Assembly (NCBI RefSeq): GCF_003148845.1
Contig: NZ_QGHA01000002.1
Coordinates: 334,572 to 398,571, forward strand
Direction of reading: 5' to 3'
Origin: Mucilaginibacter oryzae
Lineage (GTDB): Bacteria > Bacteroidota > Bacteroidia > Sphingobacteriales > Sphingobacteriaceae
DNA length: 64,000 bases
Each line of letters starts with the position of its first letter. Positions within the stretch are counted from its first letter, which is position 1. The translations under genes and the position numbers were made by a program. The notes beneath the pieces were generated by a model. The model worked only from the letters and a program-made list of their open reading frames with translations, searched no databases and had not been told where the DNA came from. Positions 43,589-52,557 of this stretch are shown one piece after another.

Positions 43589-43876
43589 ATGGATAAGTTA
43601 AAGAAGTTTGGACTGATGGAGAAAATTGTCCATGAACTGGAAGATTTGAAAAACAGCCAGCAGGCTATCATAACCAAATTAGCTAAAATAGAAGTAGATA
43701 ACATTGAACTGGGTGATAAACGCCTGGAGAAAGATCTGCCGGATATGCACCAGCGTGTATCAGATAACCTCGACGCCATTACGGCCATCCTCGAGGATTT
43801 TGCCGGCCAGACAGCAAGCTATAGCGACAGCAATAACATAGCGGCGCTTAAAGAGCAGGAAGCCTTAAGTAAATAG
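43589..43876 (+). CDS. Small helical/coiled-coil protein, unknown function
   Basis: A 95-residue, charged, soluble protein with heptad-like spacing from the N-terminus (MEKIVHELEDLKNSQQAIITKLAKIEVDN) to about residue 75, and no signal peptide or membrane segment. It looks like a short dimeric coiled coil. I do not recognise a family. It is followed by a small intrinsic terminator, so it appears to be a single-gene transcript, and it is divergent from the TPR gene. Confidence 0.7.
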   Translation: MDKLKKFGLMEKIVHELEDLKNSQQAIITKLAKIEVDNIELGDKRLEKDLPDMHQRVSDNLDAITAILEDFAGQTASYSDSNNIAALKEQEALSK

Positions 43877-43890
43877 TATACAAATGGAAG

Positions 43891-43914
43891 ATCCCCGCAA
43901 GGGGATTTTCTGTT
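43891..43914 (+). terminator. Intrinsic terminator after the coiled-coil gene
   Basis: ATCCCC-GCAA-GGGGAT (43891-43906) is a perfect 6-bp stem with a GNRA tetraloop, followed by TTTCTGTTT. It begins 15 bp after the stop codon. Confidence 0.8.
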
Positions 43915-44164
43915 TATGGGGTTTTTCGAGTCGTAGACAGGATCTCCGCAAATATCACAAAACATGCCGTTAAAAATCTTCCGGCAGTAATCAAATTTTT
44001 ATTCAGGCGTAAACAATTATATTCCGGATTTTTAGTTTATATGAAATAGAATAAGCAGGAATGTTAAAGCCTGTTTCGCTTGAGGTACCGGCGATAATAA
44101 TTCTGCTTCTTTCTATTTGGTTTTAATCATAGTTTCAATAACTGTTGTGGTTTTTTCAAAACAC

Positions 44165-44542
44165 ATGAACACGTATAGGTCTAACGGTCTTTTTAAGGAT
44201 TGGGCAGTATTTTTTCTCTTGGTATACTTGTTTTATGTGTTAACCAATTTGTTTTTTTTCCCTGATTACAAAACTTCGCCTGCCAGGGTTATTTACGCCC
44301 ATGGAATAAGACTGCAAAGTATACAAACTAATTACGACACGCCTGGTTTTATCAATATTGGCGAGAGAACTGTGTTAGACGACGACTCGCTGAATTTTAT
44401 TAAATCGTCGCCTGTTTTTTTCCTCATTGCATTCTTTGGATATCGGCTTTTTCGTATGGAAAGGCGTCCAATGGCGTATCCTCGTTATCTGGTAACCGAT
44501 TTACAGCATTCCTATCTTACTTTTTGTATTTTGAGAATTTGA
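44165..44542 (+). CDS. Small putative membrane protein, possibly a frameshifted remnant
   Basis: A 125-residue frame with two hydrophobic stretches (DWAVFFLLVYLFYVLTNLFFF and FFLIAFFGYRLF). The ATG at 44165 follows further hydrophobic codons in the same frame (LIIVSITVVVF). An ATG at 44061, preceded by AGGA, opens another hydrophobic frame (MLKPVSLEVPAIIILLLSIWF) that stops at 44124, exactly where the downstream frame becomes hydrophobic. A one-base shift near 44117-44122 would join them into one three-helix protein. Local AT content is high. No family recognised. Confidence 0.4.
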   Translation: MNTYRSNGLFKDWAVFFLLVYLFYVLTNLFFFPDYKTSPARVIYAHGIRLQSIQTNYDTPGFINIGERTVLDDDSLNFIKSSPVFFLIAFFGYRLFRMERRPMAYPRYLVTDLQHSYLTFCILRI

Positions 44543-44674
44543 TGAGCTTTCAAATTGATTTTAAGCTGATGGCTTCCCGGCCATTTGCTGCTGCTTTTTC
44601 CTGACCCAAGGCCGACGGAAGGGGCATATCTTTTACTGTAAACTCAAATTTTCATCACTAAAATAAAATCACTT

Positions 44675-45208
44675 ATGAAAGCTATAAATTCAGGCTTGTT
44701 GCCTGTGCTGCTGTTGTCGTCAATAATTGCTTTGCAGGCCTGCAAAGCCAAAAAGTTAGTTCAGAAACCGGTATCTCCGCAAACCACAATCGCAGACCCG
44801 GCACCACAGCAGCAACCGAAGCCGGTTGCCGAAACGCAGCCTCCTGTTGCACCGGTTAAAAAAGCGGATCTTAATATAGATGAAGTTAAAATTCAGTTTG
44901 ATTTTAATTCCAGTGTTTTACGCACCGGGTCTTATGCTATCCTTGATCAGGCAGCATCGGTAATAAAGGCTAATCCCAACGTTACCTATCATTTAAATGG
45001 CTATGCGTCCATTGAGGGAACACCGGAGCATAATATGATCTTATCGAAAGACCGGGCGAACGCTGTTAAAACCTATCTGGTTAATTCGGGTGTAAATCCA
45101 GATAATTTAAAAGTCAAGGGATTTGGCACACGCAACCCGGTGGCAGACAATAATACAGAAAGCGGAAGGGAATTGAATCGCCGGGTTGAAATCAAAACAA
45201 GCTATTAA
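44675..45208 (+). CDS. OmpA-family lipoprotein
   Basis: A 177-residue peptidoglycan-associated lipoprotein. Its signal peptide ends in a lipobox (ALQAC, Cys23). A Pro/Gln/Lys-rich linker follows (about 30-65), then an OmpA C-terminal domain: IQFDFNSSVLRTGSYAILDQA, LNGYASIEGTPEHNMILSKDRA and FGTRNPVADNNTESGRELNRRVEI. It should anchor the outer membrane to peptidoglycan (Pal-like). It has its own terminator at 45224. The unknown exported protein at 45317 lies next on the same strand. Confidence 0.9.
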   Translation: MKAINSGLLPVLLLSSIIALQACKAKKLVQKPVSPQTTIADPAPQQQPKPVAETQPPVAPVKKADLNIDEVKIQFDFNSSVLRTGSYAILDQAASVIKANPNVTYHLNGYASIEGTPEHNMILSKDRANAVKTYLVNSGVNPDNLKVKGFGTRNPVADNNTESGRELNRRVEIKTSY

Positions 45209-45223
45209 AAATATGGGGAGCAT

Positions 45224-45269
45224 AACCCGCTGTTCGGCCGGTATCAAACAAGCCCCGGTAGCGGGTTTT
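45224..45269 (+). terminator. Intrinsic terminator after the OmpA-like gene
   Basis: AACCCGCT (45224-45231) pairs with AGCGGGTT (45260-45267), with an additional inner CCGG/CCGG pairing, followed by TT. It separates the ompA-like gene from the downstream orphan gene. Confidence 0.65.
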
Positions 45270-45316
45270 CAATACCTTTTTCTTACAGATACTTTTATTT
45301 ATTTAAAACTAACGCC

Positions 45317-46951
45317 ATGTTTAAATACGTGCAACAAATTTTCAGTCCAGCTCATTCAGCAAACCAACCTGCTAATTTAGCGCGGAAGCTTTTTTCCTTA
45401 AATAGGATAAGCACCTTGTTTGCTATATTGGCAATTCCCCTTATTTGTTTTCCGGCAACTTCCCGGGCACGCGGGTTCACGTTTAAGTTGAAGAATACTT
45501 CAAAAACCGATGTTGCTGTATTTTATAAGGTAAGCAAAAAATCAGGATCAGCTAAAATTAAAGCGCTGATGAACCTGAAGCCCGGTGAGGAAAAACTGAA
45601 GGATATCAAGTTAGATAAGGAAGATACCGTGGCTTTCTACGGGCAGGACGCGGAAAATAATACTTCCGTAATGATAAAAAGGGACTACGCTTCACTGGAG
45701 AAAAATAAAGACGGGGTTTGCTATGTGCCGATTATTGTCCCCCAGAAGGAAAACTCAAATTTTGAGTCGCTGGATGGTCTCAGTGTAAAACTGGAGCATA
45801 ACAAAGTACTTAGTTTTCTGCTAAAGATGGATTCTACCTCGATGAGCAGTCTGTCAATGCTGGAAAACAACTTTCAGAACGTCTATCCGCTTGGTACTTT
45901 CATTTTTGTGGATACAAAAACCAACCGGTTATTGCTTCCCCCGTTGGAGCCATCGTTCTGGAACAGTAACGAAACTTACCTCACGATACAGGATAGCCTT
46001 TACGCGATGGTAAATGCAGATCACCGTGGTATGGCCAATGCGCAGGTGGCTTATTTTGTGGCAAAAATGTTTGATTCTTTGCGGGTAAACAATACTGCTG
46101 AGCTGGAATTCAAGGCCAGGCTTTCCCTTTTAAGATGGAAGCCAACACCCAGCGCCAATATCTACCAGGTGTTTAATGACAAAGCCGTACAGGGCTTTCT
46201 CCAGAATTGCTATGCCCAGATCGATAATCCCGATATTGAATACCAGCGCTACCGGCTTTATTTTCTTTCGTCGTATGAACGGATAGATGACCTGGAAATA
46301 TTCGGAAAGCAGTATTATAACTTCGGTAACGAGACGGACTTGTCATTAGGTAATATCGCCGAGGTATTCAGCACCAGCCTTGGTGTGATGTATACCAAAA
46401 ACAAAACCTTGAGTAATTATTATTCGGTACAGGGGGCGGTTTTACGCACCAAGGCTTACGACTTTACTTCCCAGTTATTTAACGGCTTTAAAAACAATGT
46501 GAAGAATAAGATCATTGCCAGCACCTATGCCAACCAGAACAAGATCATCGCGGGAATAGTTGACGAATATAAAAGCCTGGTAGCCTACAACCCGGACCCG
46601 GTACGGTTAAGCCTGCAGGCAATTGATACGAAAGACGCGAGCCCATCGCTGGTGTCCATCCAAACTACGATCAGTAACCTCTCACCATACACCTTACTGC
46701 CTTCCGATACTACAAAGCAGGCATCCGCAGTAGCGAATAACTACAAAATTGATACCTATAACAATAAAGTTAAATTTTATAATTCGCATTTAAAACAGAT
46801 CAACGAGCTGTTTAAGCAACTGGATCAGATTAACAGTGATCTTGCCAGGATCTCGCAATCAAATCCTGACAAAGGATTTAGCAGTTCGGTAAGCGCCCCG
46901 GGGCTTGTTAACGAAATTGAGGTAAACAGCCAGATTGTGCGAAAGGATTAG
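45317..46951 (+). CDS. Large exported protein of unknown function
   Basis: A 544-residue protein. An internal hydrophobic segment (ISTLFAILAIPLICFPATSRARG, about 31-53) after a basic stretch looks like a long signal peptide or N-terminal anchor. The next about 130 residues are beta-rich (FKLKNTSKTDVAVFYKVSKK, YVPIIVPQKEN), and the remainder is largely helical, with Asn/Gln/Ser-rich ends. I recognise no domain. It lies after the OmpA-like lipoprotein gene on the same strand, although a terminator separates them. Codon use looks like its neighbours. Confidence 0.75.
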   Translation: MFKYVQQIFSPAHSANQPANLARKLFSLNRISTLFAILAIPLICFPATSRARGFTFKLKNTSKTDVAVFYKVSKKSGSAKIKALMNLKPGEEKLKDIKLDKEDTVAFYGQDAENNTSVMIKRDYASLEKNKDGVCYVPIIVPQKENSNFESLDGLSVKLEHNKVLSFLLKMDSTSMSSLSMLENNFQNVYPLGTFIFVDTKTNRLLLPPLEPSFWNSNETYLTIQDSLYAMVNADHRGMANAQVAYFVAKMFDSLRVNNTAELEFKARLSLLRWKPTPSANIYQVFNDKAVQGFLQNCYAQIDNPDIEYQRYRLYFLSSYERIDDLEIFGKQYYNFGNETDLSLGNIAEVFSTSLGVMYTKNKTLSNYYSVQGAVLRTKAYDFTSQLFNGFKNNVKNKIIASTYANQNKIIAGIVDEYKSLVAYNPDPVRLSLQAIDTKDASPSLVSIQTTISNLSPYTLLPSDTTKQASAVANNYKIDTYNNKVKFYNSHLKQINELFKQLDQINSDLARISQSNPDKGFSSSVSAPGLVNEIEVNSQIVRKD

Positions 46952-47011
46952 CCGGTGTCGGGGTTGCTTGCTAACTTGAACCGTATTTGGTTTGGGGAAT
47001 GAACCGGGTGT

Positions 47012-47974
47012 TTAACGCATCAGGCTATCTTCCTGTTCCTGCAGCAATCCCGAAAGCTTTAACCTGTACCTTTCAATTAACCTTTGCTGAAAATTTTCAG
47101 GTGCCGGTTTTGCAAAATGCCTGCCAGCGGCCATACTCATTACAGCGCCGCGCATGTTCAGCTTTTTTTGCTCGGTTTTTTTGTTCCAGCGGCCTGCTGT
47201 AATGTGCATCAAAGTATGATCAAGCCAGGCACCCAACCTGTTGTTGAACAGTAATTCGATAAAACTTTTAATCCGGTGCTTTCTTAACGGATTGGCCGTA
47301 GCCAGGCGCATGCATTTGTTGGGTAAAAAATCGCTGATCCAGGTATTGGCTTTGTAAAAATTTTCGAAGGTTGTATCGCCTTCAACCGGGATAATGGTGG
47401 CTACCTCAATAGCCGTATAAATGTTTTTTTCAACTATCTGTAGCTGTGCTTCGTCAACATAATAATTCATGCAATAGTTATGCTGTTTGCCCACCAAAAA
47501 GGTAAGCTTTTTAAACAGGTGCATAAAGGTGCGGGCCAGCCAAAGGCGGTTGGCCGTGGTAATGATAAAAAAATCGATATCCGAATTATCGTCGGCACAG
47601 TTTTTTGAAAGTGAGCCTGAAATGGCTATACCGCGCACATAGGGGAATTTAATCAGGAAAGCGCCCGCTTCTTTCGCTTTGGTCATTAGCCCGGCGGCTT
47701 TCTTGTTACCCTTAAGCCGCCTTGCGGCCACCATATAATCGTTTTTAAGCGAGTAAAATTGATCAAAACGGAAAATCAGTTTATTGTTTGTGAGGTAAGT
47801 CAGGGCTTGATCAAATTCATTCTGCCCGTGTTTTCTTTCCAGGAACAGGTAGATCTCGCCCCGGGTAAGGGGATAATCCCACATGTCAAAATATGCAAGT
47901 GCAGCTAAAATATTATTGCGGGTAATTAGCAATTGCCTGTTGTTTTGTTGGGATATCGTCGCTATACTTTTCAC
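47012..47974 (-). CDS. Nucleotidyltransferase-fold protein
   Basis: A 320-residue protein. The central GIAISGSLSKNCADDNSDID carries the GS-X10-DXD pattern of the Pol beta/MNT nucleotidyltransferase superfamily. The N-terminal about 90 residues resemble a winged helix (ALAYFDMWDYPLTRGEIYLFLERK). It starts with GTG at 47974. Most such proteins modify small molecules or proteins by nucleotidyl transfer, but the substrate is unknown. It is the last gene of the minus-strand polysaccharide run, so a role there is possible. Confidence 0.75.
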   Translation of the reverse strand: MKSIATISQQNNRQLLITRNNILAALAYFDMWDYPLTRGEIYLFLERKHGQNEFDQALTYLTNNKLIFRFDQFYSLKNDYMVAARRLKGNKKAAGLMTKAKEAGAFLIKFPYVRGIAISGSLSKNCADDNSDIDFFIITTANRLWLARTFMHLFKKLTFLVGKQHNYCMNYYVDEAQLQIVEKNIYTAIEVATIIPVEGDTTFENFYKANTWISDFLPNKCMRLATANPLRKHRIKSFIELLFNNRLGAWLDHTLMHITAGRWNKKTEQKKLNMRGAVMSMAAGRHFAKPAPENFQQRLIERYRLKLSGLLQEQEDSLMR

Positions 47975-48016
47975 GTCTGGTTATTTATATAATGATGACG
48001 TGGTTATATATGCGCT

Positions 48017-48026
48017 GGTTGCCTCT
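48017..48026 (+). repeat. GGTTGCCTC motif, copy 1
   Basis: GGTTGCCTCT in the 62-bp gap between the nucleotidyltransferase and O-antigen ligase genes. It matches the motif found at 54326, 57963 and 58348 in other intergenic gaps of and beside the same cluster. It has no nearby inverted partner. Confidence 0.55.
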
Positions 48027-48036
48027 GGTAAATAAT

Positions 48037-49302
48037 TTACACCTTAATTTCAGGTTGATTTTCAGTTGCTTGCCCGGCGGCAGAGAAAACGAGCAATGAA
48101 AAGAAAACACCATAAAAAAATATACCCTTATCTACATCCAAAAAATTTTCTGAAAAGGAAACGCAGGTGATGATCAGCATAAAGCTCAGCAACATAACGT
48201 CTTGTTTAATTACGGCTGTTTTGAAGCCGAACAGCAGCGCCAACAGGTAGACCAAAACACCGGTAAGGCCCGATTTGATAAATAAACTGATAAACTGGTT
48301 ATGCGCGTTAAGTTCGGCGATGTAGGAGCGGTAAAAGTGATGATCAAAAAAAGGATCCTGCAACAGGGCTATCTCCGTACCGGCGCCGTGCCCTATAACC
48401 GGCGATTGCGCGGCAACCTTCAGCGCTACGCCCCAGCGGGCCAGCCGCGGGTCGGTAAGTTCTGCACCGGTAGATTTGCTGAGGTCTTTCCTGAGGTCGG
48501 TAACAAAACGATTTTTATAAGCACCGGTAGCAAAAATGCCCGCTATCACCAGTAAAGATGCCGACATGGCAACCATCACGAACTTTTTGCGTACCTGTTT
48601 CGATAATAAAAACAGCGGCACAGCGATATTGACGGCCAGCATCAGCGCAACAAAAACCGATTTGGCGCTTAACTGTACAATGCCGACCGCAAGTACGGCA
48701 CAACACACCCAATAAGTTATTTTAATTGGTCGCCGCTTTTGCAAAATAAGCCTGTAAATGAAGTAAATTAACCCGATACCAATCTGCATAGAAAAAAAGG
48801 TGGCATGCATTTCAAGCGGTTCTGAAAAGTTATGATTGGTGAACGCCGGGGAAGCCAGCGCCCGCACAGGCAAATGATAATAGCGCACGGTATAAAGCGC
48901 ATGAAAAAACAGATATATGATGGTGATAACGCAGCCCGCCGAAAAAATAAGCAACAGGTTATCCCGGTATTTTTTCAAATCAAGGGTGTTAAAACAGCAG
49001 ATTAGCGGGATGAGCAAAATAGTTACCTGCCTGCCCAGTTCGGTAAAGCCCTGCGGTTTATTGGTAGAATAAACTATGCTGAAAAGCGTAATAAAAAACA
49101 CAGCCGTTAGTGCGAAGTTAGCCTTTGTAAAAACGGCTTTAATATCGCTTTTACGGATCTGTATAAGGGTATGCACAGCCAAACCTGTTAAAAGCAGGTG
49201 ACTGTAAAACAGGTTATATGGCAGGCTAAGCAATAACAGCGCGATTAAATAATAGCTTATCCGGTTGCTTAGCGTATCGTCAGGCTTCAATAATTTTTCC
49301 AT
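48037..49302 (-). CDS. O-antigen ligase / polymerase-like membrane protein
   Basis: About 421 residues with around ten membrane helices and the Wzy_C/O-antigen ligase feature of a large external loop containing PVIGHGAGTEIAL and ELNAHNQFISLFIKSGLTG. These proteins join or polymerise lipid-linked glycans at the periplasmic face of the inner membrane. The frame opens at a TTG at 49326, but the ATG at 49302 is preferred. Either way it overlaps the end of the upstream glycosyltransferase gene (23 bp with the ATG). One of two such proteins in this cluster; which is polymerase and which is ligase is unclear. Confidence 0.85.
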   Translation of the reverse strand: MEKLLKPDDTLSNRISYYLIALLLLSLPYNLFYSHLLLTGLAVHTLIQIRKSDIKAVFTKANFALTAVFFITLFSIVYSTNKPQGFTELGRQVTILLIPLICCFNTLDLKKYRDNLLLIFSAGCVITIIYLFFHALYTVRYYHLPVRALASPAFTNHNFSEPLEMHATFFSMQIGIGLIYFIYRLILQKRRPIKITYWVCCAVLAVGIVQLSAKSVFVALMLAVNIAVPLFLLSKQVRKKFVMVAMSASLLVIAGIFATGAYKNRFVTDLRKDLSKSTGAELTDPRLARWGVALKVAAQSPVIGHGAGTEIALLQDPFFDHHFYRSYIAELNAHNQFISLFIKSGLTGVLVYLLALLFGFKTAVIKQDVMLLSFMLIITCVSFSENFLDVDKGIFFYGVFFSLLVFSAAGQATENQPEIKV

Positions 49303-50407
49303 CTTTTTGCTTGCGGTAGCATTCAATTATAAAATCTTCGTAATCGTTTATCACTACATCCCAATTAAACTGGTATTGAATTTTTTTCAGGTTGTTTTTC
49401 ACCATGGCGCGCTCGGTATCATGGCGCTGCACGTTCTCAACCAGGTGCTTTACTTCGGCTGCGTTGTCAAAATAAAAGGCATCCGAGTTTAATACCGATT
49501 TGTTGAAGGGGTTGTTATGCGCGGCTATCAGGGCTTCGCTGGCCATAGCCTCTAACAGGGATGGGTTGGTGCCCCCAACGCTGTGCCCATGAAAATACAG
49601 GTAACTGTTATTTTGCAGCGCCCGCACTACCGAGTTATCAAAGTTTGCTCCCTTAAACTGGATGCGGTCGTCATTTTTAAATTTATGGGTAATGAATTTA
49701 CCAAAACGGTTACTTGTATCGCCCAAAACCATAAAGCACTTTCTGGACGAGCTGTTGTTAAAACCCTCTAAAATGGTTTCAATGTTATTTTCGGGTTCCA
49801 TGCGGGCCATCAGCAAAAAATAATCTTCCTTTAGTACCTCGCTTTTGTCAAACAGTTCACGTTCCTGTTCCGAAAACAGGTCGGCACCGTAAGGGATATA
49901 ACGGCTGTCAACACAATACTTGTCCTGCAGGTAAGCGCGGATCACCCTCGAATCGGAGATATAATATTGGCTGTGCTTTATAGCCAGTTTTTCGGCATAT
50001 TTTAAAAATTTCTGAACCGGTCGGGAGTATTTGCTCCGTTTCCACTCCAGGCCATCCATGTTGGTAATGATGGTGCTTCCGGTTGGGTACAGGGTTCCCC
50101 AAACCGAGCTGCTGGTATAGCCCATCAGCAACACCACATCGAATTTCCGCCTGCGGGCATCCATAATACAATTAAAATCGTAGGCAAACTGCCCGGCGGT
50201 GCCAATAAGGTATTCGGGGTCATAACAATGAACTATATTCACACCGTTCCAGCTATTGGCGGTATAGGGGTGGTTATGCGAGTTGTAAACCGTAACCGAG
50301 TGCCCCTTTTTTACTAAACCGGCCGATACATACTCCGAGATATGCTCAAACCCGCCATAATAGTTCGGGATTCCGCGCGTGCCTAAAATCGCTATGCTCA
50401 GTTTCAT
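49280..50407 (-). CDS. Glycosyltransferase with DUF1972 N-terminal domain (rhamnosyltransferase-like)
   Basis: A 375-residue GT-B enzyme. The N-terminal DUF1972 domain is clear (IAILGTRGIPNYYGGFEHI, TNMDGLEWKRSKYSRPVQKF), and the C-terminal GT4 domain includes YFHGHSVGGTNPSLLEAMAS with the conserved Glu. Members are often annotated as rhamnosyltransferases in exopolysaccharide clusters; the donor here is not known. Its start lies inside the preceding gene (62-bp overlap), and its end overlaps the next, so translation is probably coupled. Confidence 0.9.
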   Translation of the reverse strand: MKLSIAILGTRGIPNYYGGFEHISEYVSAGLVKKGHSVTVYNSHNHPYTANSWNGVNIVHCYDPEYLIGTAGQFAYDFNCIMDARRRKFDVVLLMGYTSSSVWGTLYPTGSTIITNMDGLEWKRSKYSRPVQKFLKYAEKLAIKHSQYYISDSRVIRAYLQDKYCVDSRYIPYGADLFSEQERELFDKSEVLKEDYFLLMARMEPENNIETILEGFNNSSSRKCFMVLGDTSNRFGKFITHKFKNDDRIQFKGANFDNSVVRALQNNSYLYFHGHSVGGTNPSLLEAMASEALIAAHNNPFNKSVLNSDAFYFDNAAEVKHLVENVQRHDTERAMVKNNLKKIQYQFNWDVVINDYEDFIIECYRKQKDGKIIEA

Positions 50408-51548
50408 GTTGTTTGTAGTTTGCTTTTAACAGATTATAAAAAAGGGCGCTGCTGTTTTGCCAGTTGTAGCGCTGTTCCACCTGCCTGGCCACCCATGCCG
50501 TAAAGGTTTCGGTTGGTGGATACAGCGCCATTTGTAGTAATTTTTGCTCAAAAACCGAATCATCAGCCGGGTTAAATGTATGCGGCTTAAAAAAATCAAA
50601 GCTTTGCATGGCTGTTTCTGATGAACAAAGCACCGGTGCGCCGCAAATGGCCGCTTCCAGCGGCGGGATGCCAAATCCCTCGGCTTTAGATGGGTATACA
50701 AAAAGGCGGCAGGCGCGGTAAAACGCCGCCAGATCGGCTTGTCCGGCTTGCTTTACCCACAGAAACAGGCGCTTTTGTTCGACTGTTAAGCCGGCTATCA
50801 ATTCCTGTAGTCCGGGAGTTTTGATGGATTCCTTGCCGATGAACACCAGCCCGATTCCTTGCTTGTAAAGGTTTAACTCAAGATATTTTTTTAACAGCAA
50901 TAGATGGTTTTTACGCGGCTCGATTCTGCTGGTGTATAGAATGAAATTTTTAATGCCGAATTTTTTTTCAATCAGTTCAACGGCTTCCTGTTTTGAGTTT
51001 TGGAATTGCAGCAGCGAATTACCTACACCGTTTGATATGATATGCACCTGGTTTTGGTGAATGCCATAATAATGGCAAATACGGCTTTTTGAATATTCAG
51101 ATACCGTGGTTTTGATATCAGCATTTATCAAACTCCGCCCAAAAAGGTAATTGCGCAACCTGCTGAACAACCATGGGAAATCCTCCCTGAAATCATTAAA
51201 CAAGATATCATGCATGGTAACGATATACCGGCAGCCCGCTATTTTACGCGGACTGACGTACTGAAAATGAGCGAAATCGAAATGGTGTTTTTTAATAAAG
51301 CCTGGGATATCAAAAACAAAGCGCAGGATGTTCAGTCCGCGGTTCTTGTACTGAAGGATGTTTTTTAGGGGCAAATTCGGAAACAGCCTGCGGATGTTAG
51401 CTGTATCACGTGCGCCTATATAAATATCCAGTTCGGGATAATCGTTTATTAAGCGGTTGTACAACTCGCGGATGAAAGTTTGAGCCCCCTGAAATTCTTT
51501 ATCAAACGAGTGGGCGTCAACAAAAATTTTGATCTTGTTAATTGCCAT
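50346..51548 (-). CDS. Glycosyltransferase family 4 enzyme
   Basis: A 400-residue GT-B glycosyltransferase. The N-terminal acceptor domain has FQGAQTFIRELYNRL and VTMHDILF; the C-terminal donor domain has FILYTSRIEPRKNHLLLLK and KAEGFGIPPLEAAICGAPVLCSS, the usual E-X7-E region. It transfers a sugar from a nucleotide donor to a growing lipid-linked oligosaccharide at the cytoplasmic face. It overlaps the following DUF1972 gene by 62 bp, which is unusually long, and the preceding GT2 gene by 11 bp. Confidence 0.9.
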   Translation of the reverse strand: MAINKIKIFVDAHSFDKEFQGAQTFIRELYNRLINDYPELDIYIGARDTANIRRLFPNLPLKNILQYKNRGLNILRFVFDIPGFIKKHHFDFAHFQYVSPRKIAGCRYIVTMHDILFNDFREDFPWLFSRLRNYLFGRSLINADIKTTVSEYSKSRICHYYGIHQNQVHIISNGVGNSLLQFQNSKQEAVELIEKKFGIKNFILYTSRIEPRKNHLLLLKKYLELNLYKQGIGLVFIGKESIKTPGLQELIAGLTVEQKRLFLWVKQAGQADLAAFYRACRLFVYPSKAEGFGIPPLEAAICGAPVLCSSETAMQSFDFFKPHTFNPADDSVFEQKLLQMALYPPTETFTAWVARQVEQRYNWQNSSALFYNLLKANYKQHETEHSDFRHARNPELLWRV

Positions 51549-52557
51549 AGTTCAACTCCTTTCGTGTTAAAACCGGCGCGGATGTCTCTACTTCCTTCAA
51601 ACGAAAATTGTTTTTGGTTAGCCGGTAAATCCTGCTCAGGGTATTTTCAGGCAGGAATGACATCAACAGTAAAAAGAGGTTTTGAACATGCAGCGGACTA
51701 ATTGACAGTGACTTTGCCAGGTTAGTTCTTGCTTTTTCGGGCTGGTAATTATTCCACAGATATTTTTTGCCCAGCAGGGCATAATACGCGCCTTTCTTAA
51801 TACGGGGCGATAGTTGCCTGGCGCCGATTACGGCTAATTCCCTTCCTTCTTCGGCGGTAATACTTAGTTTGCGCAGTGCTTTGTATTTAATGTTCCTGAA
51901 CCGTTTGGTCCGCCATTTTTCATCAATAGTGATAGATGCGGAGTTGAGCCGTACTTTTATCAGCGGTTGATTGAGGTTAAAAGCCTTTTGGTGTTTCAGG
52001 ATCCCCGCCCATAAAAAATGATCTTCAAAAGTATAGGCCAATTCATTGTAGCCGCCCGCGTTTAAAATAGCATCCTTTTTATAAAACACGCTCGAGTGGA
52101 TAAAAGGGCAAATCCTGTAGCTTAGCTGCTTGATCTCGTTATGGCTAAATGCATCAGGCTGCCAGGTAAAAACCGGGTCGCCGCGCTCGTCAGTGTAATC
52201 CACCGCCGATCCGATGATGGTGTAGCAGGGATGCGAGCATATAAAATCATATTGTACCTGAAGGCGGTACGGGTAGCAAACGTCATCAGCATCAAAACGG
52301 GCTATGTATGGCGCGCGGGCATGCTGTAATCCTATATTCAGCGCTGCGGCTACGCCTTTGTTTTCCTGGCTTACAACGGTTATACGCTCGTCGTTAAATG
52401 AGCGTATAACCCGGAGGGTATCGTCGGTCGATCCGTCGTTCACAATCAGCAGTTCGAAGTCGGTAAATGTTTGTTCCAGTACCGAATTAATGGCTTCGCC
52501 AATATATTGTCCTGCATTATAGGCAGGCATTAACACGGTAATTTTAGGGCTAAGCAT
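51538..52557 (-). CDS. Glycosyltransferase family 2 enzyme
   Basis: A 339-residue GT-A enzyme: ITVLMPAYNAGQYIGEAINSVL at the start, then LLIVNDGSTDDTL and the metal-binding ARFDADDVCYPYRL (DXD-type). It adds a sugar during assembly of the polysaccharide repeat unit. The C-terminal about 100 residues are helical and less conserved. It overlaps both neighbours (8 bp with the polymerase-like gene upstream, 11 bp with the GT4 gene downstream), so it sits in the middle of a tightly packed operon. Confidence 0.93.
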   Translation of the reverse strand: MLSPKITVLMPAYNAGQYIGEAINSVLEQTFTDFELLIVNDGSTDDTLRVIRSFNDERITVVSQENKGVAAALNIGLQHARAPYIARFDADDVCYPYRLQVQYDFICSHPCYTIIGSAVDYTDERGDPVFTWQPDAFSHNEIKQLSYRICPFIHSSVFYKKDAILNAGGYNELAYTFEDHFLWAGILKHQKAFNLNQPLIKVRLNSASITIDEKWRTKRFRNIKYKALRKLSITAEEGRELAVIGARQLSPRIKKGAYYALLGKKYLWNNYQPEKARTNLAKSLSISPLHVQNLFLLLMSFLPENTLSRIYRLTKNNFRLKEVETSAPVLTRKELNYGN

